This document shows, piece by piece, positions 1 through 11,600 of a stretch of DNA of 64,000 bases. Made by a program: the position numbers and the translations under genes. Every line of letters begins with the position of its first letter. Positions within the stretch are counted from its first letter, which is position 1. The notes beneath the pieces are model-generated. The model ran no database searches and was not told the origin of the DNA. It was given only the letters and a program-made list of their open reading frames with translations. Source of the DNA: Closterium sp. Naga37s-1 (taxonomy: Eukaryota > Streptophyta > Zygnematophyceae > Desmidiales > Closteriaceae); the NCBI GenBank assembly GCA_947471745.1, contig CANJKZ010000269.1, positions 372,001-436,000 on the forward strand, read 5' to 3'.

Positions 1-242
1 CGCGTTGTACAGCTGCTGACCTTCACGGTCATCTCGCGGTGCTGCTCGCCGGGCGTGCAGATCGCCTTGAAGCCGTGCAGGGACTGCCTTGACGCCGGCC
101 ACCAGGCTTGGCACTTCATCGAGTCGACGTACCTCGTCACCGACGACCTGTACATCGGCCAGCTTGAGGAGCAGATGACGCATCTGCGAATGGGCGACCA
201 GGAGACGGCGACCGACTACTGCAACCGGGCACGGCGACTTCT
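1..242 (+). pseudogene. gag fragment of Copia family C, cut at both ends
   Basis: The reading frame open from base 1 encodes a stretch almost identical to the gag of the complete family C element at about 30461-30700, sharing the peptides FTVISRCCS, ALKPC, HQAWHFIEST, DDLYIGQLEEQMTHLRMGDQ and ATDYCNRAR. Similarity stops near 242, where low-complexity C-rich DNA begins. Here the codon after NRAR is CGA; in the full-length copy the same position is a TGA stop, so this fragment keeps the unmutated state. It is the central part of a Copia capsid (Gag) domain with no start, stop or zinc knuckle, and the window edge hides its left side. It cannot give a functional product. Confidence 0.85.
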
Positions 243-1401
243 CGGCCGTGGGTCAACTCTCCCGGCCGCCGCGACCAACTCGTCGCCGCCTGCCCTGCCG
301 CCGCGACTGCCACGTCGCCCCCGGCCCATCGCACCGACGCGACTTCGCGTCGCCGCCGCGACCGTTCGTCGCCGCCTGCCCCTCACACCGCCGCGACTCC
401 CTCGTCGCCTCCAGCGGCCCTCGCCGCCGCGAATTCGCTTCGCCGCCTGCCCTCCCCGCCGCCGCGACTTCGCGTCGCCGCCTGCCCTCCTCTCCGCCGC
501 GACTTCGCGTCGCCACCTGCAATTTCAGCCGCCGCACCCACACCCTCCTCCTCCGCATTTTCCCCTCGGCCCCACCGCCTCTTTCCCGCCACAGCACCCT
601 CCCTTCCCTCCCCCCCCTCCTCCTCCTCTTACCCCCCACTCAGCGGCCGCAGCAGCCGTCCCAGCAAACGCCGCCGTCGCGCCAACTGCAGCGGCAGCAG
701 CACCACCTCCCCCCCCCCCTGTTTTTTCCTCCCCCCCCCCCCCCCCCCCCCCCCCTCCCCCCCCCTTCTCCCCTTGTCTGCTGCAGTGACAGCAACCGCA
801 ACCGCCGCGGCAGTCGCAGTGCCGCCACGGCAGCGGCGGACGGAGGAGCACAGCGGTAGCAGCGGCAGGATCAGCCGTCCTGACCCTCCCCCCTCCTCTC
901 CCTCCTCCTCTCCCTCTCACCCCCCCCACTCAACGGCAGCAGCAGCGATTGTCCCAACTGCAGCAGCAGCAGCAGCACCGCCCTGCCTCCCCCCCCCCCC
1001 CTCCTCTCCCACTCCCTCCTCCTCTCCTTCTCCCCTTATATGCAGCAGCGGCAGCAACTGCACCAGCAGCGGCAGGAGAGGTGCCGGAGCAGCAGCAGCA
1101 GCAGCAGCGGCAGGAGGAGTGCAGCGGCAGCGGCAGCGGCAGCAGCAGCAGCAGGAGAAGTGCAGCGGCAGCAGCAGCAGCAGCGGCAATAACTGCACCA
1201 GCAGCGGCGGGAAAAGTGCAGGAGCGCAGCGGCAGCAACAGCAGCAGCAGCCGCCGGAGGAGTCGTGCAGCGGCAACAGCCTCACCACCCTCCCCTTGGC
1301 CGCCGCGGGTCCACCCGCCGTCGCCTTCCCCGTGACCGCCGCGGGTCCACCCGCCGTCGTCCCCCTCTTGGCCGCCGCGGGTCCACCCGCCGTCGCCTCT
1401 C
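243..1401. repeat. low-complexity C-rich and CAG-rich stretch
   Basis: This is simple-sequence DNA made of CGCCGCGACT-like and CCTCCTCC runs, a 25-base C tract at 731-755, then CAG/CAGCAGCGG trinucleotide repeats at about 955-1260. The segment 1290-1400 carries about four copies of a GCCGCGGGTCCACCCGCCGTC unit. Long open frames on both strands are poly-Pro, poly-Ala, poly-Gly or poly-Ser by-products of composition. No gene is seen. Confidence 0.75.
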
Positions 1402-2604
1402 ATGGCTACTAACCCCCCTGCCCCTCTCCCTCCTCCCATCGACGCCTCCTCCGTCGACAAGCTGCAACTTGCTGCTGATCGCTCGGCTGTCAATTGGCAC
1501 TCATTTGTCGGCAGCATTCACCGCGTCCTCCAGGATGCTTTCGTCGGACCTTACTGAGTCCTTGACGTCCTCCTTCGCCGTGCGCACACTCTCCAGCCGA
1601 CACTACCAAATCATCCCTGTGACCTTCCTCCTCTCCCCGACCCTCCTGGCTCTCCTCCATCCGAGCCGGAGCTCGTCAGGGCCTCCACCTCTGACCTTCA
1701 AGCTGCCGCCGACGCCACCTTCCTCCACAACCGCCGCGAGTACCTCGTCCGCAAGGCCGCTCATGAGGTTGCTGTGCACAACTATGAGTTCGTAACGGCA
1801 CAGCACGCCACTCGCCAGGCTTTGCTCGACACCTACAATACGGCCATGGCGCTCCATATCCCCAACAGCCTCGCCTGGGCCGCTGCCGACAACCGCACCT
1901 GCACCATCCTCCTTGGTGCACTCCCCGACTCCCTCATGCGCCGTTTCCAAGCCCGTGAAATGCGAACCTCCCTAATCTGGGCAGAGCTCCTGTCCGTGTT
2001 TGAGCGCCGTGACATCAGCTCTGTTGGCGTCCTCCTTCAGGAGTACTTCTCCATTACCCTCGCTACCTGTGACGGCGCAGTCGACTACGTCGGGCGCATG
2101 CAGGAAGTCGCTGATCGCCTTGCGGCTCGCCAGTGCGTCCTCCCTGAGGCGCTGCAGATCCACCGCCTGCTCTTTAACCTCACATCGGACTATGAGTCGC
2201 GTCTGCACGCCTTCACTGAGGCACACCCCCTTGCTGGCCTTGACCCGGTGGTCCAGTGGATCATTGATACGGAGGTCAAGCTCCGCACACCCATTGTCAA
2301 CCTCACCACCCCTCAGTCCTCCTCCTCCCCCTCCCTCAATGCCACGCAGCCGCGCAACCCAGGTGGTCGCAGCGGCGGAGGAGGTGGTCGTGGAGGGGGC
2401 GGCGGTGGTGGTGGTGGTCGGGGCGGTGGTGGTGGCCGTGGTGGCCGTGGTGGAGGTGGTGGTGGAGGTGGTGGTGGTGGTGCTGGCAGTACCGCTGGGA
2501 TCCAGGGCGCACAGACCACGGAGATACTGGCAAAATGGGATATCCACAGGCTCCCTGAGACATTCACTGGCATGGATGCAGAGGCCCGAGCCGAGGCTGG
2601 TTAG
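1402..2604 (+). pseudogene. Copia-type gag (UBN2-like) with one premature stop and a Gly-rich tail
   Basis: An ATG at 1402 (MATNPPAPLPPP) opens a frame that resumes after an in-frame TGA at 1555-1557 and runs to a TAG at 2602-2604. The middle part looks like the gag-polypeptide of Copia elements: a helix-rich region with ATRQALLDTYNTAMALHIPN, an LLGALPDSL segment, a variant of the usual 'LNGLP' motif, and EYFSITLATCDGAVDYVGRMQ. It ends in a Gly-rich tract (about 2361-2490), typical before a nucleic-acid-binding tail, but no CCHC zinc knuckle follows. Immediately downstream the frame changes and sequence of Ty3/gypsy type begins, so gag and pol here do not belong to the same superfamily. Family assignment rests on general Gag character. 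Confidence 0.6.
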
Positions 2605-3205
2605 TGACATCCTAGAGCCGAACCGCCTGCCAGCCCCAGTCACAAGCCCCGATTATCCATCGCAATACCAATTCAACGTGCCGGGCAAACCAAGGCAAGC
2701 CTTACCCACACTGGTAGCTTACGAAGAAGCCCGGGGCTTCAAGATGCAGGGAGAGCTGCCAGGCCCAGGCATGATCTACGACGTGCGGAAAGGCAGATGG
2801 GAGGAACCAACGGCGAACGAAAGGGAGGCAGCGATGGGACACCTCTGGGGAGCCACGGCACACCCTGAAGTCACAGAGAGGCAGAGGAGGGCGGCGCTAG
2901 GCAGAGCCATGGACGTCAACGTGATGATGTGGCTGATAGAGACCATCCGCATTCAGCTGAAAGCAAGAGAGCTGCAGAGAGACATCGTGCTGAGTGAAAG
3001 AGTCAGGGAGCACGAGGCAGCAGCACAGCACAGGAGAGTGCTGGAAGAGATGGAGGAGAGGTACGAAGAGAGGGTAGAGGAAGGATATGCATACTTGGCG
3101 ATGCCGGAAGAAGCAGGAAAAAGAGAGGAAGGGAAGCAGCAGCAGAGAAGAAAGGGGAGACGGAAAGGAAGCCCGAGGATGAATGGCAGATGGGAGAAGG
3201 ACTAA
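2594..3205 (+). pseudogene. retroelement open segment between gag and gypsy RT, charged coiled-coil type
   Basis: A frame open from about 2594 to the stop at 3203-3205 encodes SDILEPNRLPAPV, a YDVRKGRWEEPT segment, then a long Glu/Arg/Gln-rich helix (RELQRDIVLSERVREHEAAA, EEMEERYEERVEEGY) ending in a Lys/Arg-rich tail. The strongly biased purine-rich sequence matches the style of the gypsy pol that follows in another frame, overlapping by 16 bases. It is probably the Gag or Gag-Pol linker region of that gypsy element. No catalytic motif is present and the family function of this segment is not recognised. Confidence 0.45.
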
Positions 3206-5599
3206 GAGGCACAACGGCAGCAGCTATGCAGGAAGTGCTACGGCAGCATAGGGAAGCCTTCGCCTACACTCTGCAGGAGCTGGGCAAATGTAACACCCAG
3301 GTTATGCGCATAGAGCTGACGACGGAGGTGCCCATATACCAGAGGAAGCGGCGCATGAGCCCAGGAGGTCTAGACATGCATGTGCAAGCGACGCTGCAGG
3401 CGATCCAGGAAGCGGGTCTGACCTGCCACCCGAAGAAATGCAGTTTCGGTAACACCGCTGTGACGTACCTGGGATTCCAGGTGCAAGGAGGAACGCTAGG
3501 AATCCAGCAGGCGAAGGTAGAGGTTCTGGACCGGGTCCCAGCACCGAAGGACAGGAGCACGCTCAGAGCAGTGTGGGGTTCCTGAATCAGTACCGGAGAT
3601 TTGTACCCAACTTCAGCAAAACCGCAGCCACGCTGAACCGCCTGCTAAGTGAAGATCAAGTGTGGCAGTGGGGACAAGCCGAACAGTAGGCACTCTAGGC
3701 GCTGATAGGGGCAGTGAAAACTGCTACTGTGCTGATGCTGCCGAACAAGGAAGACCCCTTCACACTCTACACCGATTGGAGCAGCGCGGGGATGGGGGCA
3801 ATCCTGTGCCAAAGCGAGAGGGAGAGGAGAAAGTGGTGGCCTTCGCCAGCAGAAGCTGTAACCCTGCGGAGGCGAACTATAGTTCCTATGAAGGGGAAGA
3901 ACTGGCGGCAGTTTGGGCAATCACGCACTTCAGAGTGTACCTACAGGGAAGACCATTCGAGCTGGTGACAGATCACCAGCCCTTGACATGGCTGATGACA
4001 AACCAGGCCCTGACCGGAAGGAATGCACGGTGGGCGATGCGGCTGCAGGAATATGAGTTCACAATCAGACACAGGCCGGGGAAAACTATGCAGCATGTGG
4101 ATGGGCTTTCAAGGAACCCGCCGCCAGAGAGGCCCACAGCATGTCTGGTTGCACTGGCCAAGGAGATAGACGGGGAGGGAGCGCGAAGAAGCAAGAAGGG
4201 AGGGCCCGAAGACGTGTGGGATGACCAAGAGGTGCTGGACTGGGTGCAAGGGAAAACCGCAGAAGCAGAGCCAGTAACAGAGAGGGCAAGGGCAAGAGGG
4301 GCACATTACCGATGGTATCAAGGACAGCTGCAGAAGAACACCAGCAGCGGATGGAAGCTGGTGCCTAAGAAAGAAGAAAGAGAGAAGATAATCAAGCAAG
4401 TACACAGGCAGCTGGGGCATTACGGGAGCCTAAGGACGGCGCAGCTGGTGGAGACAGGATGGTGGTGGGCGGGGATGAGAAGAGACATCCGAAGCTAGGT
4501 GGAGTCATGCGAGCTGTGCAGTAGAAACAAAGCAGAGCTGGACAGGGGCAGGAACGAGCTACCCATAAGAGGACTAGGATTCATGTGGTCGTTAGACCTG
4601 GCGGGAGAGATGCCGCTGAGCAGAAAGGGAAAAAGGTACATACTCATAATGATAGAGCACGGGAGCAAGTGGGTGGAGGTGAAGGCACTACCTAGCAAGA
4701 ACTCGGCCAAGATAGCTCAAGCCTTCGAGGAACATGTGCTGACCAGGTTCGGGGCATGTGGAGAGGTCCTGGCGGATCAAGGGACAGAGTTCATGGGGGA
4801 GTTTGACAAACTACTGAAAGAGACAGGCATCACGCACAGGCGAACTTCAAGGTACCACCCACAGAGTGACGGGCTAACAGAGAGATTCGTACAGACACTG
4901 AAGAGAGGCTTGAGAGCGTATGGAGAGAACTTCAAGAGGGATTGGGACGCTCGCCTGCCATGGGTAGCGGCTGGGTACAGGTTCAGTAAGCAGGTTGCAC
5001 TGAGAGATCTGCCACCGTACCACCTACTCCTAGGAAGGGAGCCGATACTACCAATAGATGCGCCGAAAATGCTGACAGGAACGGTGAAAGTGGAGCGAGA
5101 AGAGGATTGGGTGGGGCTGGCAGAGGCCAGGGCAAGATACCTCAGGGAACTACTGCCCGCGGCACTGAAAAACCTGCATGTGGCACAACTCAGAGATGCA
5201 CAGCGATACAAGAAGAGGAAAGAAGCAGAGGCAGGAAAGGGAGGGAAGGAGCTGGGGGCAGGAGAGGAAGTCTACCTCAAGCAGGCCAAGGGAGACATGA
5301 TGGACATCGGCCTCAGTATCGAAAGGTGGAAAGTGAAGGAGGTGAAGGAGTCTGGAGTGGTGGTGCTGACCAGAGAAGGAGGAAAGGAGCGGACAGATCA
5401 CCGCACGAATCTGGCCAGGTCTAGGCCAAGAAGAGGGGAGCCAGCAAGAAGTGCAGAAGAAACGAGAGCAAAAGAGAAGCAGCCAGCAGAAGAAGGGGTC
5501 CTTCGAGCAAATAACTCGAGGAGGGGGCAAGTGGACTGGGCTGCTAGGAACAAGGGGAAGAGGGAGAGAGAACTGAGAGCCTCAAAGGACAAAGGCTGA
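3190..5599 (+). pseudogene. Ty3/gypsy pol remnant: RT edges, RNase H, integrase
   Basis: Domains in order: an RT N-terminal piece (3190-3366, FAYTLQELGK, then the primer-grip-like PIYQRKRRMSPGG); a jump straight to the RT C-terminal piece (AGLTCHPKKCSFG, YLGFQV, VPAPKDRSTLRAVWGF); a connection segment (LNQYRRFVPNFSK); RNase H (LYTDWSSAGMGAILCQ, FASRSCNPAEANYSSYEGEE, FELVTDHQPLTWL, RHRPGK); and integrase with an HHCC zinc region, then D (SLDLAG), D (ADQGTEF) and E (SDGLTERF). The RT palm with the YxDD box is missing, an internal deletion near 3367. Frames change near 3573, 3715 and 3800, and a TAG at 4496-4498 splits the zinc region. The order RT-RNase H-IN is diagnostic of Ty3/gypsy. The element is dead. 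Confidence 0.9.
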
Positions 5600-5671
5600 A
5601 GAGGCACCAGCAAGCAAGAGAGCAAGAGGGCCAGGGAGAGGAAGAGCAGAGAGCTGGACAGTTTCCGCAGC

Positions 5672-6046
5672 TGTCATGATTATAATTGTAGGAGTAGATA
5701 AACTCAATATATAGTCATGAATAGTAGGACAGAGAGGCGGGTAATAGGGGAGATAACAAATCGGTCAAGCGCGGGGAACGGAGGGAGGGAATTGAAAGAA
5801 GAGCACCGTTGGGGCAACGGTAAACGAAACAGATTACTTAAGGGCTAGGAAATTGCATTGGCTGCTTGCGTGTTTGTTTTCGCAACTGAGTTTGAGTCTG
5901 ATCCTGAGCAGCCCCTAGGCCTACAAACGACACAACGAAGCCAACCCTGCAAGCTACTGGGTAACACCTCTCTGGGCTGAGAGCCAGCCGAGCTAACCCA
6001 GATATAGTGACTCTGGGTATCCAACACCTGTGGAGAGGACTTTTCA
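5672..6046 (+). repeat. putative LTR of the Ty3/gypsy remnant (about 375 bp)
   Basis: The segment begins TGTCATGATTATAATTG and ends TTTTCA, following a purine-rich stretch (GGGAGAGGAAGAGCAGAGAG) suitable as a polypurine tract at the end of pol. It contains an AATATATAG TATA-like stretch near 5707. No second LTR copy is in the window, so the ends are inferred from TG...CA and from duplicated pol-end sequence on both sides. Confidence 0.55.
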
Positions 6047-6047
6047 T

Positions 6048-6184
6048 AGTGGACTGGGCTGCTAGGAACAAGGGGAAGAGGTAGAGATAACTGAGAGCCT
6101 CAAAGGACAAAGGCTGAAGAGGCACCAGCAAGCAAGAGAGCAAGAACAGGGGCCAGGGAGAGGAAGAGCAGAGAGCAGTTTCCA
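6048..6184 (+). repeat. direct duplicate of the gypsy pol 3' end (matches 5529-5666)
   Basis: The stretch from GTGGACTGGGCTGCTAGG through the AGGAAGAGCAGAGAGC purine tract repeats the sequence at 5529-5666 with only a few changes and short indels. The two copies flank the putative LTR. This resembles a tandem element joined through a shared LTR (pol end - LTR - pol end) or a local duplication; the second copy then abuts satellite. Confidence 0.8.
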
Positions 6185-6189
6185 ACAGG

Positions 6190-6883
6190 TATTTACCCAT
6201 ATCGTTGGTACCAAATGTAAGTGCGTAACTTACTCGTATGGTTCGTACCAAGAGTAAGTGCGTTACCTACCCATATGGTTGGTACCAAGGGTAAGTGCGT
6301 AACTTACCCATATGGACAGTACCAAGAGTAAGTGCGTTAATTACCCATATGGTTGGTACAACGAGGAAGTGCGTTACTTAGCCATATAGTTGGTACCAAG
6401 AGTAAGTGCGTTTCTTACGCATATGCTTGATACCAAGAGCAAGTGCGTAACTTACCCATATGGTTGGTAGAAAGACTAAGTGCATAACTTACCCATATGG
6501 TTGGTACCAAGAGTAAGTGCGTAACTTACACATATGGTTGGTACCAAGAGTTAGTGCGGTAATTACCCATATGGTTGGTACAAAGAGTAAGTGCGTAACT
6601 TACCCATATGGACGGTACCAAGAATAAGTGCGGGAATTATCCATATGGTTGGTACAAAGAGTAAGTGCGTAACTTTCCCATATGGTTGGTACCAAAAGTA
6701 AGTCCGTCACTTACCCATGTGGCTGGTACCAAGAGTAGGTGCGTCACTTACCCATATGGTTGGTACCAAAAGTAGGTGTGTTACTGACCCATATGGTGGG
6801 TACCAAGGGTAAGTGTGTAACTTTCCCATATGGTTGGTACTAAGAGTAATTGCGTTAATTTCCCATATGGTTGGTACCAAGTG
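6190..6883 (+). repeat. palindrome-rich 37-38 bp satellite, block 1
   Basis: Tandem units of the form TTACCCATATGGTTGGTACC followed by AAGAGTAAGTGCGTAAC repeat at 37-38 bp with point changes. Each unit holds short perfect palindromes: TTGGTACCAA, CCATATGG and the inverted pair GTAAGT/ACTTAC around GCGTA. Short open frames inside encode only WYQ/KSKC-type repeats and are not genes. Confidence 0.95.
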
Positions 6884-7550
6884 TAGCAGGGCAGCTGGTC
6901 GACAGCCAGCACAGCATGGTCGAACGCCTGCCAGCGTTGCATAGAGGAGCCGCGCCAACACTGCAGAGAAGCGGCCTGCCAACAGAGCAGGTCGACGGCG
7001 TGGCAACGCTGCAGCAAAGTGGCTGTCCAGCGTTGCACCCGTAGATGACATCAATGTGTGCGCTCGCAGGTGCGCACAGACGATTGGCCCAACATTCACC
7101 GTCACGTGCTCGTCAGCTGTTGACTGCGCCTGACGAGCCACATCGACTTCGGGATACCAGCCCAAAGTAGCCTTCGCCATCGCAACCTCGACGACGTTCG
7201 CGTGCCTCCCTTGAACTCTCCAAGCAGGTTACCTGGTCGACCCGGTCGACCACCCAGTGCTCTGGTCGATGACCTCCCTCGTCGACCATAGCTCCCGTAG
7301 AAGACTACCATGGTCGACGGACTCCTCCGTCGACCAGCACGATCTGCTGCTCCCGTCGAACTCAATCCGACGACGGCTTCTCAACAGTCCGCGCAGGTCG
7401 ACGGACTGCTCCGTCGACCTCCCCTGTCGACTAGGCCGCCGGCTACCCTCGACGGCGGCATTGCAGTGGTCGCCTGCAGGTCGACAGCCCCGTCGACCAG
7501 CACACGTCGAACTCTGCACAGCAGTCAACCACACCACCAGTGCGCCCGAC
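6884..7550 (-). repeat. diverged antisense LTR fragment of Copia family C inside the satellite
   Basis: On the minus strand this matches the second half of the family C LTR (compare 29190-29560): the GCAACGCTG/CAGCGTTG boxes, the many GTCGAC sites, and the segment around ACATCGACTTCGGGATACCA, which mirrors the family C sequence GGTATCCCGAGGTCGACGTGG. Satellite resumes on both sides in the same orientation, so the fragment interrupts the array. The LTR termini are not recognisable. Confidence 0.7.
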
Positions 7551-8612
7551 CAGTAATTATCTATATGGTTGGTACCAAGAGTAAGTGCGTAACTTACCCA
7601 TATGGTTGGTACCAAGAGTAGGTGCGTTACTGTCCCATATGGTTGGTACCAAGGGTAAGTGCGTCACTTACCCATATGGTTGGTACCAAGATGAAGTGTG
7701 GTAATTACCCATGTGGTTGGTAGAAAGAGTAAGTACGTACTTACCCATATGGTTGGTACAAAGAGTAAGTGCGTTACTTATCCATATGGTTGGTACCAAG
7801 GCTAAGTGCGTAACTTACCCATATGGACGGTACCAAGCGTAAGTGCGGTAATTACCCATATGGTTGGTACAACGAGGAAGTGGGTTCTCTACCCATATGC
7901 TTGGTACCCAAAATAAGTGCGTCTCTTACTCATATGTCTGATACTAAGATTACGTGCGGAACTTACCCGTATGGTTGGTACAAAGTGTGAGTGTGTACTT
8001 ACCCATATGGTTGGTACAAAGAGTAACTGCGCTACTTACCCATATGGTTGGTACCAAGGGTAAGTGCGTAACGTACGCATATGGGCGGTACCAAGTGTAA
8101 GTGCGGTAATTACCTATATGGTTGGTACAACGAGGAAGTGCGCTCTTTACCCATATGCTTGGTACCAAGAGTAAATGCGTCTCTTACTCATATGCTTGAT
8201 ACCAAGAGCAAGTGCGTAACTTACCCGTATGGTTGGTACAAAAAGTAAGTGCGTAACTTACCCATATGGTTGGTACTAAGAGTACGTGCGTAACTTACCC
8301 ATATGGTTGGTACCAAGGGTAAGTGCGTAATTTACCCATATGGTTGGCACAACGAAGAAGTGCGTTAGTTACCCATATGCTTGGTACCAAGAGTAAGTGC
8401 GTTTCTTATTCATATGCTTGGTACCAAGAGTATGTGCATAACTTACCCATATGGTTGGTACCAAGAGTTAGTGCGGTAATTACCCATATGGTTGGTACAT
8501 ATAGTAAGTGCCGTAATTACACATATCGTTGGTACCAAGGGTAAGTACGTAAGTTACCCATATGGTTGGTACCAAGAGTAAGTGCGGTAATTACCCATAT
8601 GGTTGGTACCAA
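7551..8612 (+). repeat. palindrome-rich satellite, block 2
   Basis: This is the same 37-38 bp unit and orientation as block 1. Some units carry variants such as TGCTTGATACCAAGAGC and ATACGTCTC-like changes that recur at fixed spacing, hinting at a higher-order repeat. The array stops at GGTACCAA (8612), where Copia gag sequence begins. Confidence 0.95.
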
Positions 8613-11600
8613 TTCACGAGCGGATTGAGCCTGCCGCAGAACCAGAGCTCGTGGACACTCGAGTGGGTGCGGACACAGATTCTGGAGGAGGACTTCCGTC
8701 GCCGCCAACTGAGGGGTGGAGATGACGGCAGCAGCGGCTATGGGATGCAAGGGAGCCGACGTGGCAGAGGATGAGGCTTCAGTGGTGCCGGGCACGGTGC
8801 AAAGAAAGACGACGACTCCAACGACCAACAAGGAGGTACCGGTTCGGGTCGCGGTGCGAAATCTGGACGTGGGGGAAAGTCAGGTGCTGGTTGCAAAATG
8901 AAAGGGAGTTGCTGGTATTGTGAGAAGGAGGGGCACCCCTGGTTTTTGTGCTATAAGAAACACGATGGATGGACCCCCCAGAATCGTCACCAGGATGGCG
9001 GCGCGCGGAGGAACCAGAAAAACGGCGCGAACATGGTCGCCGATTCGTCCGACAACAACCTGAAGAGCAACGGCGGCGCGGAAAAGAAGAAGAAGCGCAC
9101 CGCGGGCCAGTTCTTCCATATTGGAGAGCAGGGGGAGCAAGGAGACGCCTCTGCCAATGTTGGAGCAGAGCTGCACCCCCTGGACTATTGGGTGTTGGAC
9201 ACGGGCGCTGCTTGGACGATGACGCCGCGCAAGGACCTGCTAGACGACGTACGCGCTGCACCGATCAGGGGTGTGGTGAAGCGGATTTGGACAGATCGGG
9301 GTGGTGAGTTCCTTGGAGCTGAGATGACGGCCTGGCTCAAGAAGCAGGGCATCCAGAGGGAGCTGACCACGGCTAACACCCTACAGTCTAACGGTGTAGC
9401 AGAACGGGCGAACCGGACAATTCTGGAGACAACTAGGGCGCTGCTCATAGAATCTGGGCTGGGCAACTTGATGTCCGGCACGCAACCGTGGCTAGGAACA
9501 GGGTGCTCACTAAGGTTGGTGATGACTCGTGGGTGCCGTTGGAGAGGTGGCTTGGGAGGAAGCCGCCGGTGGACATGCTGAGGGTGTTCGGTTGCATGGC
9601 AGTCGCCCACGTCCCCAAGAAGTATCGAAGTAAGTTGGGGGCGAGTGCGATCTGGTGTGTGCATTTGGGGCTGGCTGCTGAGAGCAAGGGATGGCTGCTG
9701 TGGGAACCATCCAAGGGTGTGTTGTTTGACAGCAGGGATGTGAAGTTTGTTGAGGGCATGATGTATGGAAGCTGGGAGAAACAGCCGGAGGCCAGGGTGT
9801 CCCAGCAGATGGAACAGATCACCATGCAGCTGGACCTGACTCCTTGTGTGTGGGAGGAGGGAGAGGAGGCAGCTGCAGAGGGTGGTGATGGAGAGAAGGT
9901 GCAGGAGGCACCTGCTGGTGGAGAAAATGGTGTGGAGACTGGCGGTAGCACTTGTGGAGCGGCTGGATCCGAGGGAGGAGAGCAGCAGCAGGGGAAAACT
10001 AAGAAGCCGAACGGTGTCGTTATGAAGGGATGGGAGACACCCGTCTCCAGGCCAGGACATACCCGTATGGCTACTAAGAAGTTGACTGAAGGATCAGGTG
10101 TAGCGGAGCAGCAGCTTGGGACCGAGGAGGCATTGCTGATTCTACCGCATGGCTATGACCCGGATGAGGAGGATGAACCTGCCTACTGTTTTCTTGCCCC
10201 TGCACCAGAGGAACCAGCTAGCATGGAGGAGGCATTAGCAGGTTCAGATAGGGAGAAGTGGCTGGTTTCTAGGGATGCTGAGTACCAGAGCCTGCTAGAG
10301 AACGGGACATGGGATCTGGTGGTGCTGCCTGAGGGGAAGAAAGCCGTACAGTGCAAGTGGGTGCTAAGGATCAAGACCGATGACAAGGGACAGGTCACCA
10401 TCTACAAGAGTAGGCTGGTGGCTAAGTGGTTTATGCAGAAGGAGAAGCAGGACTTCAATGAGATCTTTGCTCCCACTGCCAAACCCCCTACCCTCCGTGT
10501 CTTGTTGGCAGATGCAGCCGTTAGTGGGAAATTCATCATTCAGATGGATATATCAACGGCATTTCTCAATGGTATTTTAGAGGAGGATGTGTACATGACG
10601 TAGCCGCCTGGGTACGAGGATGGTACGGGCAGGGTGTGCAAGCTGAAAAGGTCCATCTACGGCTTAAAGCAGGCACCACGCTGCTGGTACCATAAGTTGG
10701 CAGCTGTTTTAGAGGAGATGGGATTCAGGACCAGCAGCTGTGATGAGAGCCTCTTTCTCAAGGGGGAGGGGGAGAAGCTGGTGCTGTTTCTCGTCTACGT
10801 GGACGACATTCTTCTCTTTAGCAGCAGCATGAAGGAGATCCAGAATGTGCAGCAGCAGCTGATGGAGAACTTCAAGTGCAAGAACCTTGGGGAGGTAAAG
10901 TACTACCTCGGGATGCACGTGGAGAGGGATCCAGATCACAGATGGGTGAAGCTGCACCAGGAGAAGTTCATCAAGGAGCTGGGGGAGAATGAGCGCAAGG
11001 TTGCAACTCCCCTGCCAGCAGAATTCTAACTTGTGAAGGCTGCAGAGGATGAAGGGGATGAAGCCGAGGAGCAGCAGCAATTTCAGTCCTTGGTGGGCAG
11101 CCTCTTGTATGCAACGGTTCACACGAGGCCCGACATCTCTTTCTCTGTTGGGCAGCTGGCAAGGGTGGTGCAGAATCCATCGGAGGAGCAGGTGGATGCA
11201 GCTGAGCGTGTGGTGAAGTACCTGAACTCTCACCCAAGCATTGGAGTTCAATACTCCGCATCTGCACAGGTGAAGCAGAAAGGGGTTGAGGTGCTGAAAG
11301 AGAAGGGGGAGAGGCTTGGAGAAGGCAAGCTCTTTCTCACTTGCTTTACCGATGCTACGTGGGCCTCTGAGAAGGAGGATTCCTCATCTGTGGGAGGATA
11401 CATCTGCGTAGTTGGGGGAGGACCTGTTAGTTGGAGGTCAAAGAAGCAGATGGAGATGGTACTCTCTTCCGTGGAGTCAGAGTACATGGCGATGTTTCAT
11501 GGGGTGAAGGAGGTGATTTGGCTGAGGAAGCTGTTAGAGGAGATTGGCCAGGAGCAGAAGGTTGCTACGTCGCTGTTTTGTGATAGCAAGGGGGCTCTTG

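Noticed and set aside
243..1400. Long proline-, alanine- and glycine-rich open frames on both strands
   Set aside because: They follow directly from C-rich and CAG-rich simple repeats; there is no start context, domain or codon signature.
2313..2573. Poly-Pro and poly-His frames opposite the gag Gly-rich tract
   Set aside because: Antisense shadows of a GGT/GGC repeat encoding Gly.
6190..8612. CRISPR-like regular repeats
   Set aside because: Units are contiguous with no unique spacers, and the context is a eukaryotic transposon nest.
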